DNA of 25,891 bases. Origin: a virus. Every line of letters starts with the position of its first letter. Position 1 is the first letter of the stretch. Below the pieces are notes generated by a model that was given only the letters and a program-made list of their open reading frames with translations, was not told where the DNA came from and made no database searches. Position numbers and translations under genes: made by a program. Shown piece after piece: positions 7,836-14,691 of the stretch. The DNA lies in IMG/VR virus record IMGVR_UViG_3300021185_000723, positions 1 through 25,891 of that record; one strand, given 5' to 3'.

Positions 7836-8618
7836 TTACTTCCCAATCTTACTCGTTCTCATCAGCGTTTGGAGAGGGCTAAGGCCGTTTCCTCCGCTTT
7901 GACTTTTGTATTGCTTTCTTAATTCTCCTTTAGATCCAGGCATAGGAGTAAACAGTCTTTCACCAAGAGATATCTTTGACCTCTCATTCTTCATCATCTG
8001 CTTACAGGAGTCGCTCATCTTACCTTCTTTCATGCATCGCTGAAGAAACTCGCTAGCCGAAGAGCTTTTAGAATCCATTAAGTCTTGTTGCTGAGCACTT
8101 CTACCGAAAGCAGATCCTCCACTACCGACTTGCTTAGAAAAGCTGTTAAGTACTCTGGCTTGTCTGACTTCAGCTGGCTCGCCGTATACATCACCATAGA
8201 AAGCTGCTACTGCGGGATCTTGCATTGTCTTTGCAAGCCTCATAGCCTCGGAAGGAGATATGCGTTCGTTGTCTACTATATCACCGACGTTATCCTTGGA
8301 TATCCTAACGCCCCTTCCGTATACTGGCTCACCTTTACTATTGAATCCTTCTGGTCTTTGATACTTAAGCGTGCCTGATTCATTGTCCTTATAAACCCTT
8401 CCCTTTTCAGGCTGTTCAACCATGAAAGCAGCTTGAGGATCAAACCCTCTGGTATCTCTGGAGCGTTGAGTTGACAAGAACTTCATGAGGTCGCCAGCGT
8501 CCATGCCTTGAGAAGACAAAGCATCAGTCAGCCTTTCCATAGAGGTTCCGTACTCTTCTGAGTCTTTGTACTTTCTTATAAGTACCCCGTCGTCCTTTTT
8601 CTTCTTAGGCTTTGGCAT
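7836..8618 (-). CDS. Hypothetical virion-associated protein
   Basis: A 260-residue, hydrophilic protein rich in Lys, Ser, Gly and Gln, beginning MPKPKKKKDDG. It has no membrane segment and no recognised domain; GSGGSAFGRSAQQQ (about 165-180) looks like a flexible linker. The ATG at 8618 overlaps the stop of the upstream gene (ATGA), so the start is well supported. It belongs to a run of low-complexity, basic, unrecognised proteins from 7836 to 11955, which often are internal virion or tail-accessory proteins in such phages; that role is inference. Confidence 0.75.
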   Translation of the reverse strand: MPKPKKKKDDGVLIRKYKDSEEYGTSMERLTDALSSQGMDAGDLMKFLSTQRSRDTRGFDPQAAFMVEQPEKGRVYKDNESGTLKYQRPEGFNSKGEPVYGRGVRISKDNVGDIVDNERISPSEAMRLAKTMQDPAVAAFYGDVYGEPAEVRQARVLNSFSKQVGSGGSAFGRSAQQQDLMDSKSSSASEFLQRCMKEGKMSDSCKQMMKNERSKISLGERLFTPMPGSKGELRKQYKSQSGGNGLSPLQTLMRTSKIGK

Positions 8619-8806
8619 CACTTCTTCCCTTTACCGTACTTGCCAAGACTGTTTAACAGATTTTTAGTTCCCTTGACTTTGTTCTGGCGTTCAAGGTCGG
8701 CCTGATCCATTCTTTTCTTTTCAGATGCAGCACTGTTTAGCGCCTTTCTGGTAATCCTACGAACAGACCTTCTTGTCTGTCTTTTTTTTCTTTTTTCCTC
8801 GCTCAT
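8618..8806 (-). CDS. Small very basic protein
   Basis: A 62-residue protein starting MSEEKRKKRQTRRSVRRITRK and ending GKYGKGKK, with about a third of residues Lys or Arg. The composition suggests nucleic-acid binding or an internal virion peptide; no fold was recognised. The ATG at 8806 is chosen over a longer alternative start because it lies just past the stop of the Cys-rich mini-gene at 8808. Its stop overlaps the next start. Confidence 0.6.
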   Translation of the reverse strand: MSEEKRKKRQTRRSVRRITRKALNSAASEKKRMDQADLERQNKVKGTKNLLNSLGKYGKGKK

Positions 8807-8807
8807 C

Positions 8808-8900
8808 TTAGTATGAATTTTTGCAACCGCAGGCTTTTGGTTTACCACACTTACACTTCTTTTTTACGACCCTCGGTCCTTTTGGTTTTCCGTATGCCAT
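8808..8900 (-). CDS. 30-residue Cys-rich mini-protein
   Basis: A short frame starting MAYGKPKGP, followed by a basic stretch and a metal-binding-like pattern CKCG (16-19) and CGC (24-26). It fills the gap between the genes 8904-9314 and 8618-8806 with 3 and 1 bases to spare, which supports a real gene. It may be a tiny zinc knuckle; the function is unknown. Confidence 0.55.
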   Translation of the reverse strand: MAYGKPKGPRVVKKKCKCGKPKACGCKNSY

Positions 8901-8903
8901 TTC

Positions 8904-9314
8904 TTATCGTCTTACTGGTCTCATCATTCCTCCTGGAGATTGGCCCATGCCCTTTTTTTGCATAAGCATTTCCAGAAGGTCTTCCATCTTAGAGGCTCCT
9001 GGACCTCCTTGTGCTTGAGACGCCATTTGCCTTCCTTCTGTTCTCGTCATTTCGCTTTCCATCTCTCCAGCATCCAAAGAGTAGGTTCCGTCACCTAATG
9101 GTACGATCCTATAGTCCATATCTTCAATAACCCCGTCCCTGCTTGGGTTGCCATAAGTCTCCCAGTCTCCGAAAACTGGTGCTACCTGTCCGTCAGGCAG
9201 TTCCATTTCAACGAATTGATTTCCGTCTTCTGTCTGTTGAATAGGTCCTTGGGCAAATTGGCCAGCAACCCTCATAGACTGTTTGGGCTGTTCGCCTTTC
9301 ATCATTGGTCTCAT
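8904..9314 (-). CDS. Hypothetical virion-like protein
   Basis: A 136-residue, Gln/Met/Gly-rich protein. The middle (about 30-80) has beta-like segments (FVEMELPDGQVAPVFGDWETYG, YRIVPLGDGTYSLDAG); the C-terminal part is a helix (SKMEDLLEMLMQKKG) with a flexible basic end. No domain was recognised. A TATATTTG box ends only 4 bases before the ATG, so the message may be leaderless or nearly so. Confidence 0.7.
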   Translation of the reverse strand: MRPMMKGEQPKQSMRVAGQFAQGPIQQTEDGNQFVEMELPDGQVAPVFGDWETYGNPSRDGVIEDMDYRIVPLGDGTYSLDAGEMESEMTRTEGRQMASQAQGGPGASKMEDLLEMLMQKKGMGQSPGGMMRPVRR

Positions 9315-9318
9315 AAAG

Positions 9319-9326
9319 CAAATATA
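9319..9326 (-). promoter_or_regulatory. Possible promoter -7 box, near-leaderless start
   Basis: Minus-strand TATATTTG, then CTTT, then the ATG at 9314. If transcription starts the usual few bases after the box, the transcript begins at about the start codon. No TTG sits at the expected distance upstream. Confidence 0.42.
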
Positions 9327-9332
9327 CTAATA

Positions 9333-10244
9333 TTAATTATACTCATTTGGATCAAAGATTGAATACTCCATTCCCTGAGGCTCAACTACTTTTTTATCTG
9401 ATTCTTCAAGGCCTAGCTTGTTTTTTGCGAAGTCAATACTGGTCCTCATGTTTTTAGACATGTCTATTAAGGAGTTGATTTTGTCTGATGCGACACCTAC
9501 CGCTTTGAAAGGATTTATATCTCCTATAAATGGAAGAGATCCAGACTCTAAGTTTTCCTGAGCAATGTCATTTCGCTCTGTCCTTCTTTCCACCAAAGAC
9601 TCCATGCTGTCTATTCTCTTCTGAGCGTCGAGACCATCTCCCCCGTCAACTAAGTTCATCGTTTGATTATCCTTAGCGTCAGTTAAAGCGTCTTGTGCGC
9701 GTGCAAGTCTGCTAGCTTCTTTTGATGCTCTTGATCCGAGAGCCTTTTTTTTGACAAAGTCAAATGCATCCTCACCGTATTCATCGATTCCAAAATTAAG
9801 AGCGTCCCTACCCATGCTTTTTAACATTGTTCCGCCAGGCACATCTCCTTGGGTGCCGTCTTGAATAGCATCCATTTCTGCCCTTGCTCCTTTATAAAGC
9901 ATGTTAATTGGAGCTGCAACAGGAACGGCTTTCATGAGTGTGTCAGCAGCAAGAAGGAACCCTTCGTTTATATTGTTCGAAACAATTCTTTCTCCTGCTC
10001 TTTGCTCTTTAAGCCTATCCAGTTCTTGAGATGCAGACTTAGTTTTCAAGTCGGTGCCATCCTTTCCTAGTGTGCTCCCAGCGTCTGCTGATAATGCACT
10101 TTGATAGGCAAGAGTTGCGTTTGATATCTTACCCCTTTTCTCCTGCCTGCGAAGCTTTTTCATTAGTCTGTCGCGGCCCCTGTCTATTCTTTGAGCGTTT
10201 TTCTGCTCCTCAGTCCTGGTTTCAAATCTTTTAAGTGGGTTCAT
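9333..10244 (-). CDS. Hypothetical internal virion-like protein
   Basis: A 303-residue, mostly helical protein with a very basic N-terminus (RDRLMKKLRRQEKRGK, about 24-39) and one moderately hydrophobic stretch (FLLAADTLMKAVPVAAPINML, about 95-116) that could be amphipathic or membrane-active. The rest is charged helix. Such a mix is seen in ejected internal proteins, but no family was recognised. The ATG at 10244 overlaps the stop of the HNH-like gene by 4 bases. Confidence 0.75.
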   Translation of the reverse strand: MNPLKRFETRTEEQKNAQRIDRGRDRLMKKLRRQEKRGKISNATLAYQSALSADAGSTLGKDGTDLKTKSASQELDRLKEQRAGERIVSNNINEGFLLAADTLMKAVPVAAPINMLYKGARAEMDAIQDGTQGDVPGGTMLKSMGRDALNFGIDEYGEDAFDFVKKKALGSRASKEASRLARAQDALTDAKDNQTMNLVDGGDGLDAQKRIDSMESLVERRTERNDIAQENLESGSLPFIGDINPFKAVGVASDKINSLIDMSKNMRTSIDFAKNKLGLEESDKKVVEPQGMEYSIFDPNEYN

Positions 10245-10483
10245 TTTCTTTTAGATCCTTTTATTCGTGAAGTTTCTCTCATGCCCCTGTTCTTGGAGGC
10301 TGTCATTACTCTTGCTTTTCCGTTCTTGTGATGAACGTCTTTTCCGTCGCCTTTTTTAACCTTGCCTTTTTTTGCAAACTTTCTTCTTAGTTTGTTTCTT
10401 AGGGCTCGGCGCTTCTTCTGAGTGCTAGACTTTTGAAACTTCTTGTACTCTTTTTTGTAATTACGTTTCTTTTTCGCTTTCAT
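10241..10483 (-). CDS. Small basic protein with an HNH-like motif
   Basis: An 80-residue protein, over 40% Lys/Arg. Around residues 47-66, DGKDVHHKNGKARVMTASKNR resembles the core of phage HNH-type domains (V-x-H-K-N-G followed by N-R). It lacks most of a full HNH nuclease, so it may be a reduced HNH fold used for DNA binding, or a structural protein sharing the motif. It overlaps both neighbours by 1-4 bases in a tightly coupled operon. Confidence 0.6.
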   Translation of the reverse strand: MKAKKKRNYKKEYKKFQKSSTQKKRRALRNKLRRKFAKKGKVKKGDGKDVHHKNGKARVMTASKNRGMRETSRIKGSKRK

Positions 10484-11955
10484 CAGAAACTTGCTCTAAT
10501 CATTGGTTGTCCTTTTCTCTCTTCGTCTACTGGACGCATCTGGTACTTCTTTAGCTCGTTGTCCCAGTAGTATTCTCTATCAAGTACCTGTCCGTACCTT
10601 GCGTTCTTTCTGTCTTGCGCCACTTTACCTATCTGAACTGTTGGTCGCCCCATAGGTATATTAGTAGATGTCTCTTTAATCTCAGGTTCAGGGTATTTGG
10701 GTTCAATTCTTCTAGCAGGCAAAGACCTAACAGGATTCATCTTCCCTCTCTTCTTCTTTAGGACCTTAACTGATTTTAGCCTTGTTAGTTTATCATCACC
10801 ACCTTGTGTTTTGATTTCCTCACGCTTGGGCTCCTCTCTTCCAGCGGCCTTCTTCATCTCTGGGCTGTCGTAAAGATACACATCAACCAAGTCTTTCAGG
10901 GCTGGGTTCCAATAAGCAACCCTATTAGCAGGAGTGATCCCTTCTCTAAACAAAGACGGTGGTACTTCTTCATTAACTACCCTGTCCATCTCTCTATCCG
11001 TGTAGAACCCATCCCCCTGATCTTCATAGAAGTTTGTTTGCTCTCTTTCGAATGGGCGGCTTCTTGTGTATGGCTTGACATTGGGATATAATTGAACCTC
11101 ACCTATTCTGCCTTCAGGTACATCAAACCTTTCTACGCTGTCGTTGGTTATCGTTTGGACCCCTCTGTCTCCCATGTCTACCGTCTGAGTATCTGAGGTC
11201 AGCATATTAAAAAGGTCTACACCTATATTGCCTATTTTGGCTAAGCCTCTACTAAGGTCCGTCCTATACCTAATCGCTTGTTGCCCGAACTCGTATCCTT
11301 CATTTTCAAGCTGTTCAATTTTCTCTATGTCTGCACCACCAGCAAGCGCCAGGGCTCTAGGAGCCTGGGTATCATACTCCACACCCCTAGATACAGTTAT
11401 GTAATCATCTACCGCTTTTGAAACAAACTGCGGAACAGCTTCTCCTTTTCTTTCCGATTCTTCAGTCGCGGGAATGATAAAGTCCTTCAAACGAGAGTTA
11501 AGCCTTCCTAGGTCTCTATCAAACTCTCCAAAGTCTTTGTTAGAAGACTCAAGAAGATTCATAAAATCAGCAGTGATCTCTTCTCTTAAGTATCGAAGGT
11601 CTTCAGGTAGGTTTTTATTTATGAAATCAACAAAAGGCTTGAGCCCCTCTGCAATTTTTTTTTGTTGTTCCTGTGAAAATTCATAACCGCTACGAGATCC
11701 ATAATCATCTTTAGGTAGAAGGTAAACCATGTCTTGCGCAAGCCAAGGATAGTTTACCATCCCCTTAATCACATCATCTACGTCAACGTACTCTTCGTCT
11801 GCAATTTCTCTGCCTTTCTCAATCTCAAGAACTGGACTTCTTTCAGACTCAACGTAACCAGCATCAATAAGGGCCTTGACAAGATTGTCAGAGTAATTCA
11901 CCAACCTCGTGGTGTCCGCCTTAGTAGGATCTCCGTTTTTCTTTTTAGGCTTCAT
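10483..11955 (-). CDS. Large hypothetical virion-associated protein
   Basis: A 490-residue soluble protein, rich in Glu, Lys, Arg and Asp, with no membrane segment and no recognised domain. Residues 1-230 look helical; the C-terminal third (about 370-490) is disordered and basic, with many Pro. The start at 11955 overlaps the stop of the lysozyme-like gene by 4 bases and its stop touches the HNH-like gene start. Its size and place beside the lysozyme suggest an internal or tail-associated virion protein, by inference only. Confidence 0.75.
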   Translation of the reverse strand: MKPKKKNGDPTKADTTRLVNYSDNLVKALIDAGYVESERSPVLEIEKGREIADEEYVDVDDVIKGMVNYPWLAQDMVYLLPKDDYGSRSGYEFSQEQQKKIAEGLKPFVDFINKNLPEDLRYLREEITADFMNLLESSNKDFGEFDRDLGRLNSRLKDFIIPATEESERKGEAVPQFVSKAVDDYITVSRGVEYDTQAPRALALAGGADIEKIEQLENEGYEFGQQAIRYRTDLSRGLAKIGNIGVDLFNMLTSDTQTVDMGDRGVQTITNDSVERFDVPEGRIGEVQLYPNVKPYTRSRPFEREQTNFYEDQGDGFYTDREMDRVVNEEVPPSLFREGITPANRVAYWNPALKDLVDVYLYDSPEMKKAAGREEPKREEIKTQGGDDKLTRLKSVKVLKKKRGKMNPVRSLPARRIEPKYPEPEIKETSTNIPMGRPTVQIGKVAQDRKNARYGQVLDREYYWDNELKKYQMRPVDEERKGQPMIRASF

Positions 11956-12431
11956 CTCTCTATGCCTTCATTATAAATACGCAAATACTCTTCTGGTGTT
12001 TTGTTCACCCCTGGTGCCTGGAACTCTGAATTATCTCTGATAGAGGCGAAATACTTCCTAGCACCCTGACGTCCTAAGAAATGAGTCAAGGCAGCTACCT
12101 CATCAGGCCTGTAATCCCACTTATCTCCTAGCTGACCCTTATATTCTCTCTCTAGATCAACAGCATTACGAGATAAACTAGGTCCCCCTATGCCTTTTTC
12201 GATCCTCATGTCCATAAGCAGCTCCTGCAACCTAGGATCCCTAGATAAACTATCTCTAGATACCCCCTCCATCTGTGGGAGGTCATCAACCAAACTATAA
12301 AGCTGTCCATATCGCCCTGTAGCGGAACTCGTTGGGTTCATCATATACTTTCCCCCACGACTCTCGGCCCAGCCTATACCTTTCTTTAGTTTCTTGGGAT
12401 CAATAGGATCACCATACTTGTTGACTCTCAT
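11952..12431 (-). CDS. Lytic-transglycosylase-like lysozyme (virion-associated)
   Basis: A 159-residue protein whose N-terminal part matches the SLT/goose-lysozyme core: GWAESRGGKY (20-29, probable catalytic E23) followed by NPTSSATGRYGQLYS (32-46), the N-x-x-S-S-A-x-G-x-x-Q pattern. A later helical part has DEVAALTHFLGRQGARKYF (110-128), similar to the C-terminal core helices of this fold. It would cut glycan strands and, as the first gene of the virion block, may be a particle-borne entry enzyme while the M15 peptidase serves lysis. A TATATTTG box lies 4 bases before the ATG. Confidence 0.82.
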   Translation of the reverse strand: MRVNKYGDPIDPKKLKKGIGWAESRGGKYMMNPTSSATGRYGQLYSLVDDLPQMEGVSRDSLSRDPRLQELLMDMRIEKGIGGPSLSRNAVDLEREYKGQLGDKWDYRPDEVAALTHFLGRQGARKYFASIRDNSEFQAPGVNKTPEEYLRIYNEGIER

Positions 12432-12435
12432 ACTA

Positions 12436-12443
12436 CAAATATA
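12436..12443 (-). promoter_or_regulatory. Possible promoter -7 box at the head of the left arm
   Basis: Minus-strand TATATTTG, then TAGT, then the ATG at 12431; the spacing is the same as at 9319. The nearest TTG upstream is 24 nt away. It probably drives the leftward virion block. Confidence 0.45.
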
Positions 12444-12798
12444 ATGAAGACAGTTTTAGCGCCTTTACAACTTAATTAGTTTGAATGACGCTCCGTAGCT
12501 ACTGTTTTATTACTTACATAAGTAATCCTAAAGACAGCCTCGTAGGTTTAAAACATCTATGAAGCTTTATCGCTGAAGAGCTTTGGCGAAGTTACAACTT
12601 TTTTCTTACAAAGTCAAGTCAGCAATATGCTTTAATGAAACCCCCTAAGACTCTATGGTACAGCTTATTAACCAGTATAGAGAGGTGGTTTGTGGATAAC
12701 TCCGTTTACAAGTCAACGCAAAAGGCGGCGAAAAAAGGGGATCGCCAAAAAATTCCTGTGTAATACAGAGTTTGGGGATTATGTGTATCTATGATGGC
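12444..12798. other. Gene-free strand-switch region, candidate origin
   Basis: No credible gene in either strand. To its left genes run leftward, to its right they run rightward. It contains an 8-bp hairpin ATTACTTA-CA-TAAGTAAT (12509-12526), a small hairpin followed by a T run at 12590-12604 (AAGTT-AC-AACTT then Ts), a perfect DnaA box (12691-12699), a purine-rich stretch with a GGCG/CGCC pairing (12724-12746), and a short CTGT/ACAG hairpin (12756-12768). The hairpin-saturated field starts directly after it. A replication origin is plausible but unproven; no repeat cluster typical of iteron origins was seen. Confidence 0.45.
12691..12699 (-). promoter_or_regulatory. Perfect DnaA-box sequence
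   Basis: TGTGGATAA, the exact reverse complement of the consensus DnaA box TTATCCACA. Two weak look-alikes follow (TGTGTAATA near 12758, TGTGTATCT near 12783). The phage encodes a protein resembling the DNA-binding domain IV of DnaA (21198-21566), which recognises such boxes. A single 9-mer can occur by chance. Confidence 0.5.
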
Positions 12799-14067
12799 TC
12801 GGTGGCTTCCACCGAAACGGCAAGACCAGACCCAGTCCCTCAGAATCTTAGGAGATTCTGCTACAACTTCTAGCTTTTAACTACCTAGCTTACAGCTAGT
12901 TAGTTAGATTCGATTACCCAAAGGGTAGAGCTAAACAGCAGAGAATGGTTTTTAAACCATTGAGAGTCAAGGAGGGACAATCCCCCTACTGAACCATAGG
13001 TTCAACTATTAACCTTCAATACTGAAGGTTCATTAACACTTCAAGAAGTGTTAGCTAAGTAGCTGAGGGAGGTGGTTTTGCCAACGCCTAGGAATCCCTA
13101 AAGGGATCGTGTCTTGGTAGTCAAGGCATGAGTATCAACTTGTTGATACCGTAGGTTGAATGGAGTAGAGATAGAGTATATGAAGAAGGAGTCTTATGAC
13201 TTCTTCATTTACTCTTTATCTCTTAAGGTTTGGTTTTGGAAGTCGACCAACCTTGAGGAACTCAAATCTCTCAACAATGTCGAAGACATTAGAAAACAAA
13301 TCAGCTATGCTGAAAGACCTCAAGAAAGCTGTAAACAGCTTTGTTTACTCTCCAACGGAGAGCAAGTTGGCAAACTGCCGACTCCAAGTTACTGAACTTG
13401 TTCAGTTCCTTCAGTCCATCGAAGTTCCGAAGGAAGAGGCTAAGAAGCCAAAGGCTTCTAAGTCAAAGTCCAAATCCAAGCCGAAGGCTACTAAGAAGCC
13501 AAAGGCTTCGAAGTCGGAGTCTATGACTGTAAGTCATAAGGAGATTGCCGATGCTCTTGGCTTAAAAGCCAAGTCTCCAAAGCCGAAGGCTTCTAAGTCT
13601 TCGAAGAAGACGGGGCGGAAGGCTGAAATCGAAGCCCTTCTATCTTCTGGTAAGAAGATGAAGAGAGCAGAACGTTCCGTTCTGAACAAGGAGTTGTTTG
13701 CTCTGCAAACAGCAGAGAGACGCTCTTCGAAGAAGAGCAAGTCAAAAGCTATCCGTCGTCCTAAGAGGACGTCAGAAGCTGGTCTTGAGTTAACTCAAGC
13801 TAAGGACGGCATCGGAATTGGCAAAGCCAAAAAGACAAAAGCTGTTGCTCTTGACGGTAGTCAAGCTATGCCCTTCGAACCTCGTAAAGAGGTTCCAGTA
13901 GTCGAACCAAAGGTTCGTAAGAAGGAGTTCATGAAAGTTACCCTCTTAGAGGGTGAGACTCCTCAGGAAGCGATGGCTCGACTCCGCTCTGCCGAGATCG
14001 AGGCTGCCCGCCTTGAAGCTGAAGCTTTGATTGCTGACACTGCTCCATTCTGATAACGTAGTTATCA
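12799..14067 (+). repeat. Field of tandem short perfect hairpins
   Basis: By hand I count 32 perfect inverted repeats with stems of at least 6 bp and loops of 2-5 nt in 1269 bases; chance predicts about one (1269 x 4 loop lengths / 4096). Examples: 12799-12815 (7 bp), 12841-12860 (8), 12944-12961 (8), 13011-13030 (8), 13034-13053 (8), 13132-13149 (8), 13325-13342 (7), 13443-13459 (7), 13522-13538 (7), 13556-13573 (8), 13642-13659 (7), 13668-13684 (7), 13722-13738 (7), 13877-13895 (7), 14051-14067 (7). The stem sequences differ, so this is not a copied repeat. Nine lie in non-coding DNA and 23 in the histone-like gene, in all three codon phases. The role is unknown. Confidence 0.85.
13277..14053 (+). 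CDS. Lysine-rich histone H1-like protein encoded by a hairpin string
   Basis: A 258-residue protein. The ATG at 13277 is preferred over one 81 bases upstream because it follows the leader-like TCAAATCTCTCAAC seen in other genes here. Residues 1-50 form a short helical domain (SAMLKDLKKAVNSF, LQVTELVQFLQSIEVP). From about 53 to 190 it is Lys/Ser/Ala/Pro-rich, with repeated KPKASKS units like the tails of histone H1 or bacterial H1-like proteins. The C-terminus (225-258) is an acidic/Ala helix. DNA compaction or RNA binding is inferred from composition. Its reading frame is filled with perfect hairpins, with both start and stop codons lying in stems, so codon choice seems bent to RNA or DNA folding. 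Confidence 0.75.
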   Translation: MSKTLENKSAMLKDLKKAVNSFVYSPTESKLANCRLQVTELVQFLQSIEVPKEEAKKPKASKSKSKSKPKATKKPKASKSESMTVSHKEIADALGLKAKSPKPKASKSSKKTGRKAEIEALLSSGKKMKRAERSVLNKELFALQTAERRSSKKSKSKAIRRPKRTSEAGLELTQAKDGIGIGKAKKTKAVALDGSQAMPFEPRKEVPVVEPKVRKKEFMKVTLLEGETPQEAMARLRSAEIEAARLEAEALIADTAPF

Positions 14068-14103
14068 ATTCATTAGTTATTAAACCCTTTAAATCATAGA
14101 TTT

Positions 14104-14346
14104 ATGTCAATTTACTCTTTTATCTTCCCCCTTGGGGAATCAGAATTCCGCACCAAGATGTGCTTCGCTAGGCTTGTAGACGCTCAGACTTGGGCAGCAG
14201 GGCAACTCCTCAAAGATGGGAGTGAATGGTGTCTCCTCAAGGAGGTTCCTTCGAGCGACTACGTGTTCGACCCCGTGGAGGAGGCGCATCATGCTGTCCG
14301 CTGGACTGCGGATATGCCTCATTACGATACTCTCTTCATCGACTAA
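14104..14346 (+). CDS. Hypothetical small protein
   Basis: An 80-residue acidic protein starting MSIYSFIFPLGESEF with several Trp and His. The middle (CFARLVDAQTWAAGQLLKDG) is helical; no family was recognised. The start follows an AT-rich stretch. Its 5' part continues the hairpin habit of the preceding gene more weakly (TTCCCC-CTT-GGGGAA at 14125-14139), and a 6-bp hairpin follows the stop (14348-14361). Confidence 0.65.
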   Translation: MSIYSFIFPLGESEFRTKMCFARLVDAQTWAAGQLLKDGSEWCLLKEVPSSDYVFDPVEEAHHAVRWTADMPHYDTLFID

Positions 14347-14371
14347 CTACCCTAAAGGGTAAAAAAATAAA

Positions 14372-14403
14372 TTTGGAAAGATGGAAAGTATGTTCTATCT
14401 TTG
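14372..14403 (+). promoter_or_regulatory. Bacteroidota-type promoter, module copy 1
   Basis: TTTG at 14372-14375, then exactly 20 nt, then TATCTTTG at 14396-14403 followed by CAG. The leader holds a GGC/GCC mini-hairpin and then TCAAAATCTCAA just before the ATG at 14441. Copies 2 and 3 (15801, 18193) share the boxes, spacing and leader. Confidence 0.85.
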
Positions 14404-14440
14404 CAGTCGGCAATTCAGCCAAACTCAAAATCTCAACTCT

Positions 14441-14605
14441 ATGCTACACTGCACAGACACAAAGCGCAAGAAAGCGCAAATGGCTTCGGCTCTCTTCAAT
14501 GATGTTCAATTCCTCGGTCTCGACACCTTCCGCCAGTGTGCGGAGTGGGACGAACTCACCTGCTCTGAGCAGATGCGACTCGAAGACCTAATAGGCTGTC
14601 AATGA
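14441..14605 (+). CDS. Hypothetical small protein
   Basis: A 54-residue protein (MLHCTDTKRKKAQM...), polar and helical, with four Cys; no family was recognised. The ATG at 14441 is chosen because it follows the promoter-leader module exactly (TCAAAATCTCAACTCT then ATG); an upstream ATG at 14381 would lie inside the promoter. Its stop overlaps the start of the membrane mini-protein (ATGA). Confidence 0.7.
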   Translation: MLHCTDTKRKKAQMASALFNDVQFLGLDTFRQCAEWDELTCSEQMRLEDLIGCQ

Positions 14606-14691
14606 ATTTACCTATGGTAGTTTTCTCAATCGTCATGGGAGCGTATGCTCTTACAACTCTTTACGTAGTAATTAAATCTTTTCAAAAATGA
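14602..14691 (+). CDS. 29-residue single-membrane-span mini-protein
   Basis: Nearly the whole peptide is one hydrophobic helix: a short start MNLP, then about 20 residues from MVVFSIVMG to YVVI, then a basic end KSFQK, which predicts N-out or a simple tail anchor. Start and stop both overlap the neighbours by ATGA, strong evidence that it is translated. It could modify the host membrane; no family is known to me. Confidence 0.68.
   Translation: MNLPMVVFSIVMGAYALTTLYVVIKSFQK

Noticed and set aside
12590-12606. Small hairpin with a T run, terminator-like
   Set aside because: Only a 5-bp AT-rich stem, too weak to call a terminator.
13180-13395. Alternative frame starting MKKESYDFFIYSL upstream of and overlapping the histone-like gene
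   Set aside because: It runs out inside the longer, better-composed frame and its second half reads as a shadow. A short leader peptide before 13277 remains possible.
13441-13509. An 18-base direct repeat (TAAGAAGCCAAAGGCTTC at 13441 and 13492), CRISPR-like at first sight
   Set aside because: Only two full copies, inside a coding frame, each part of the KPKASK peptide unit and of a hairpin; no regular spacers.
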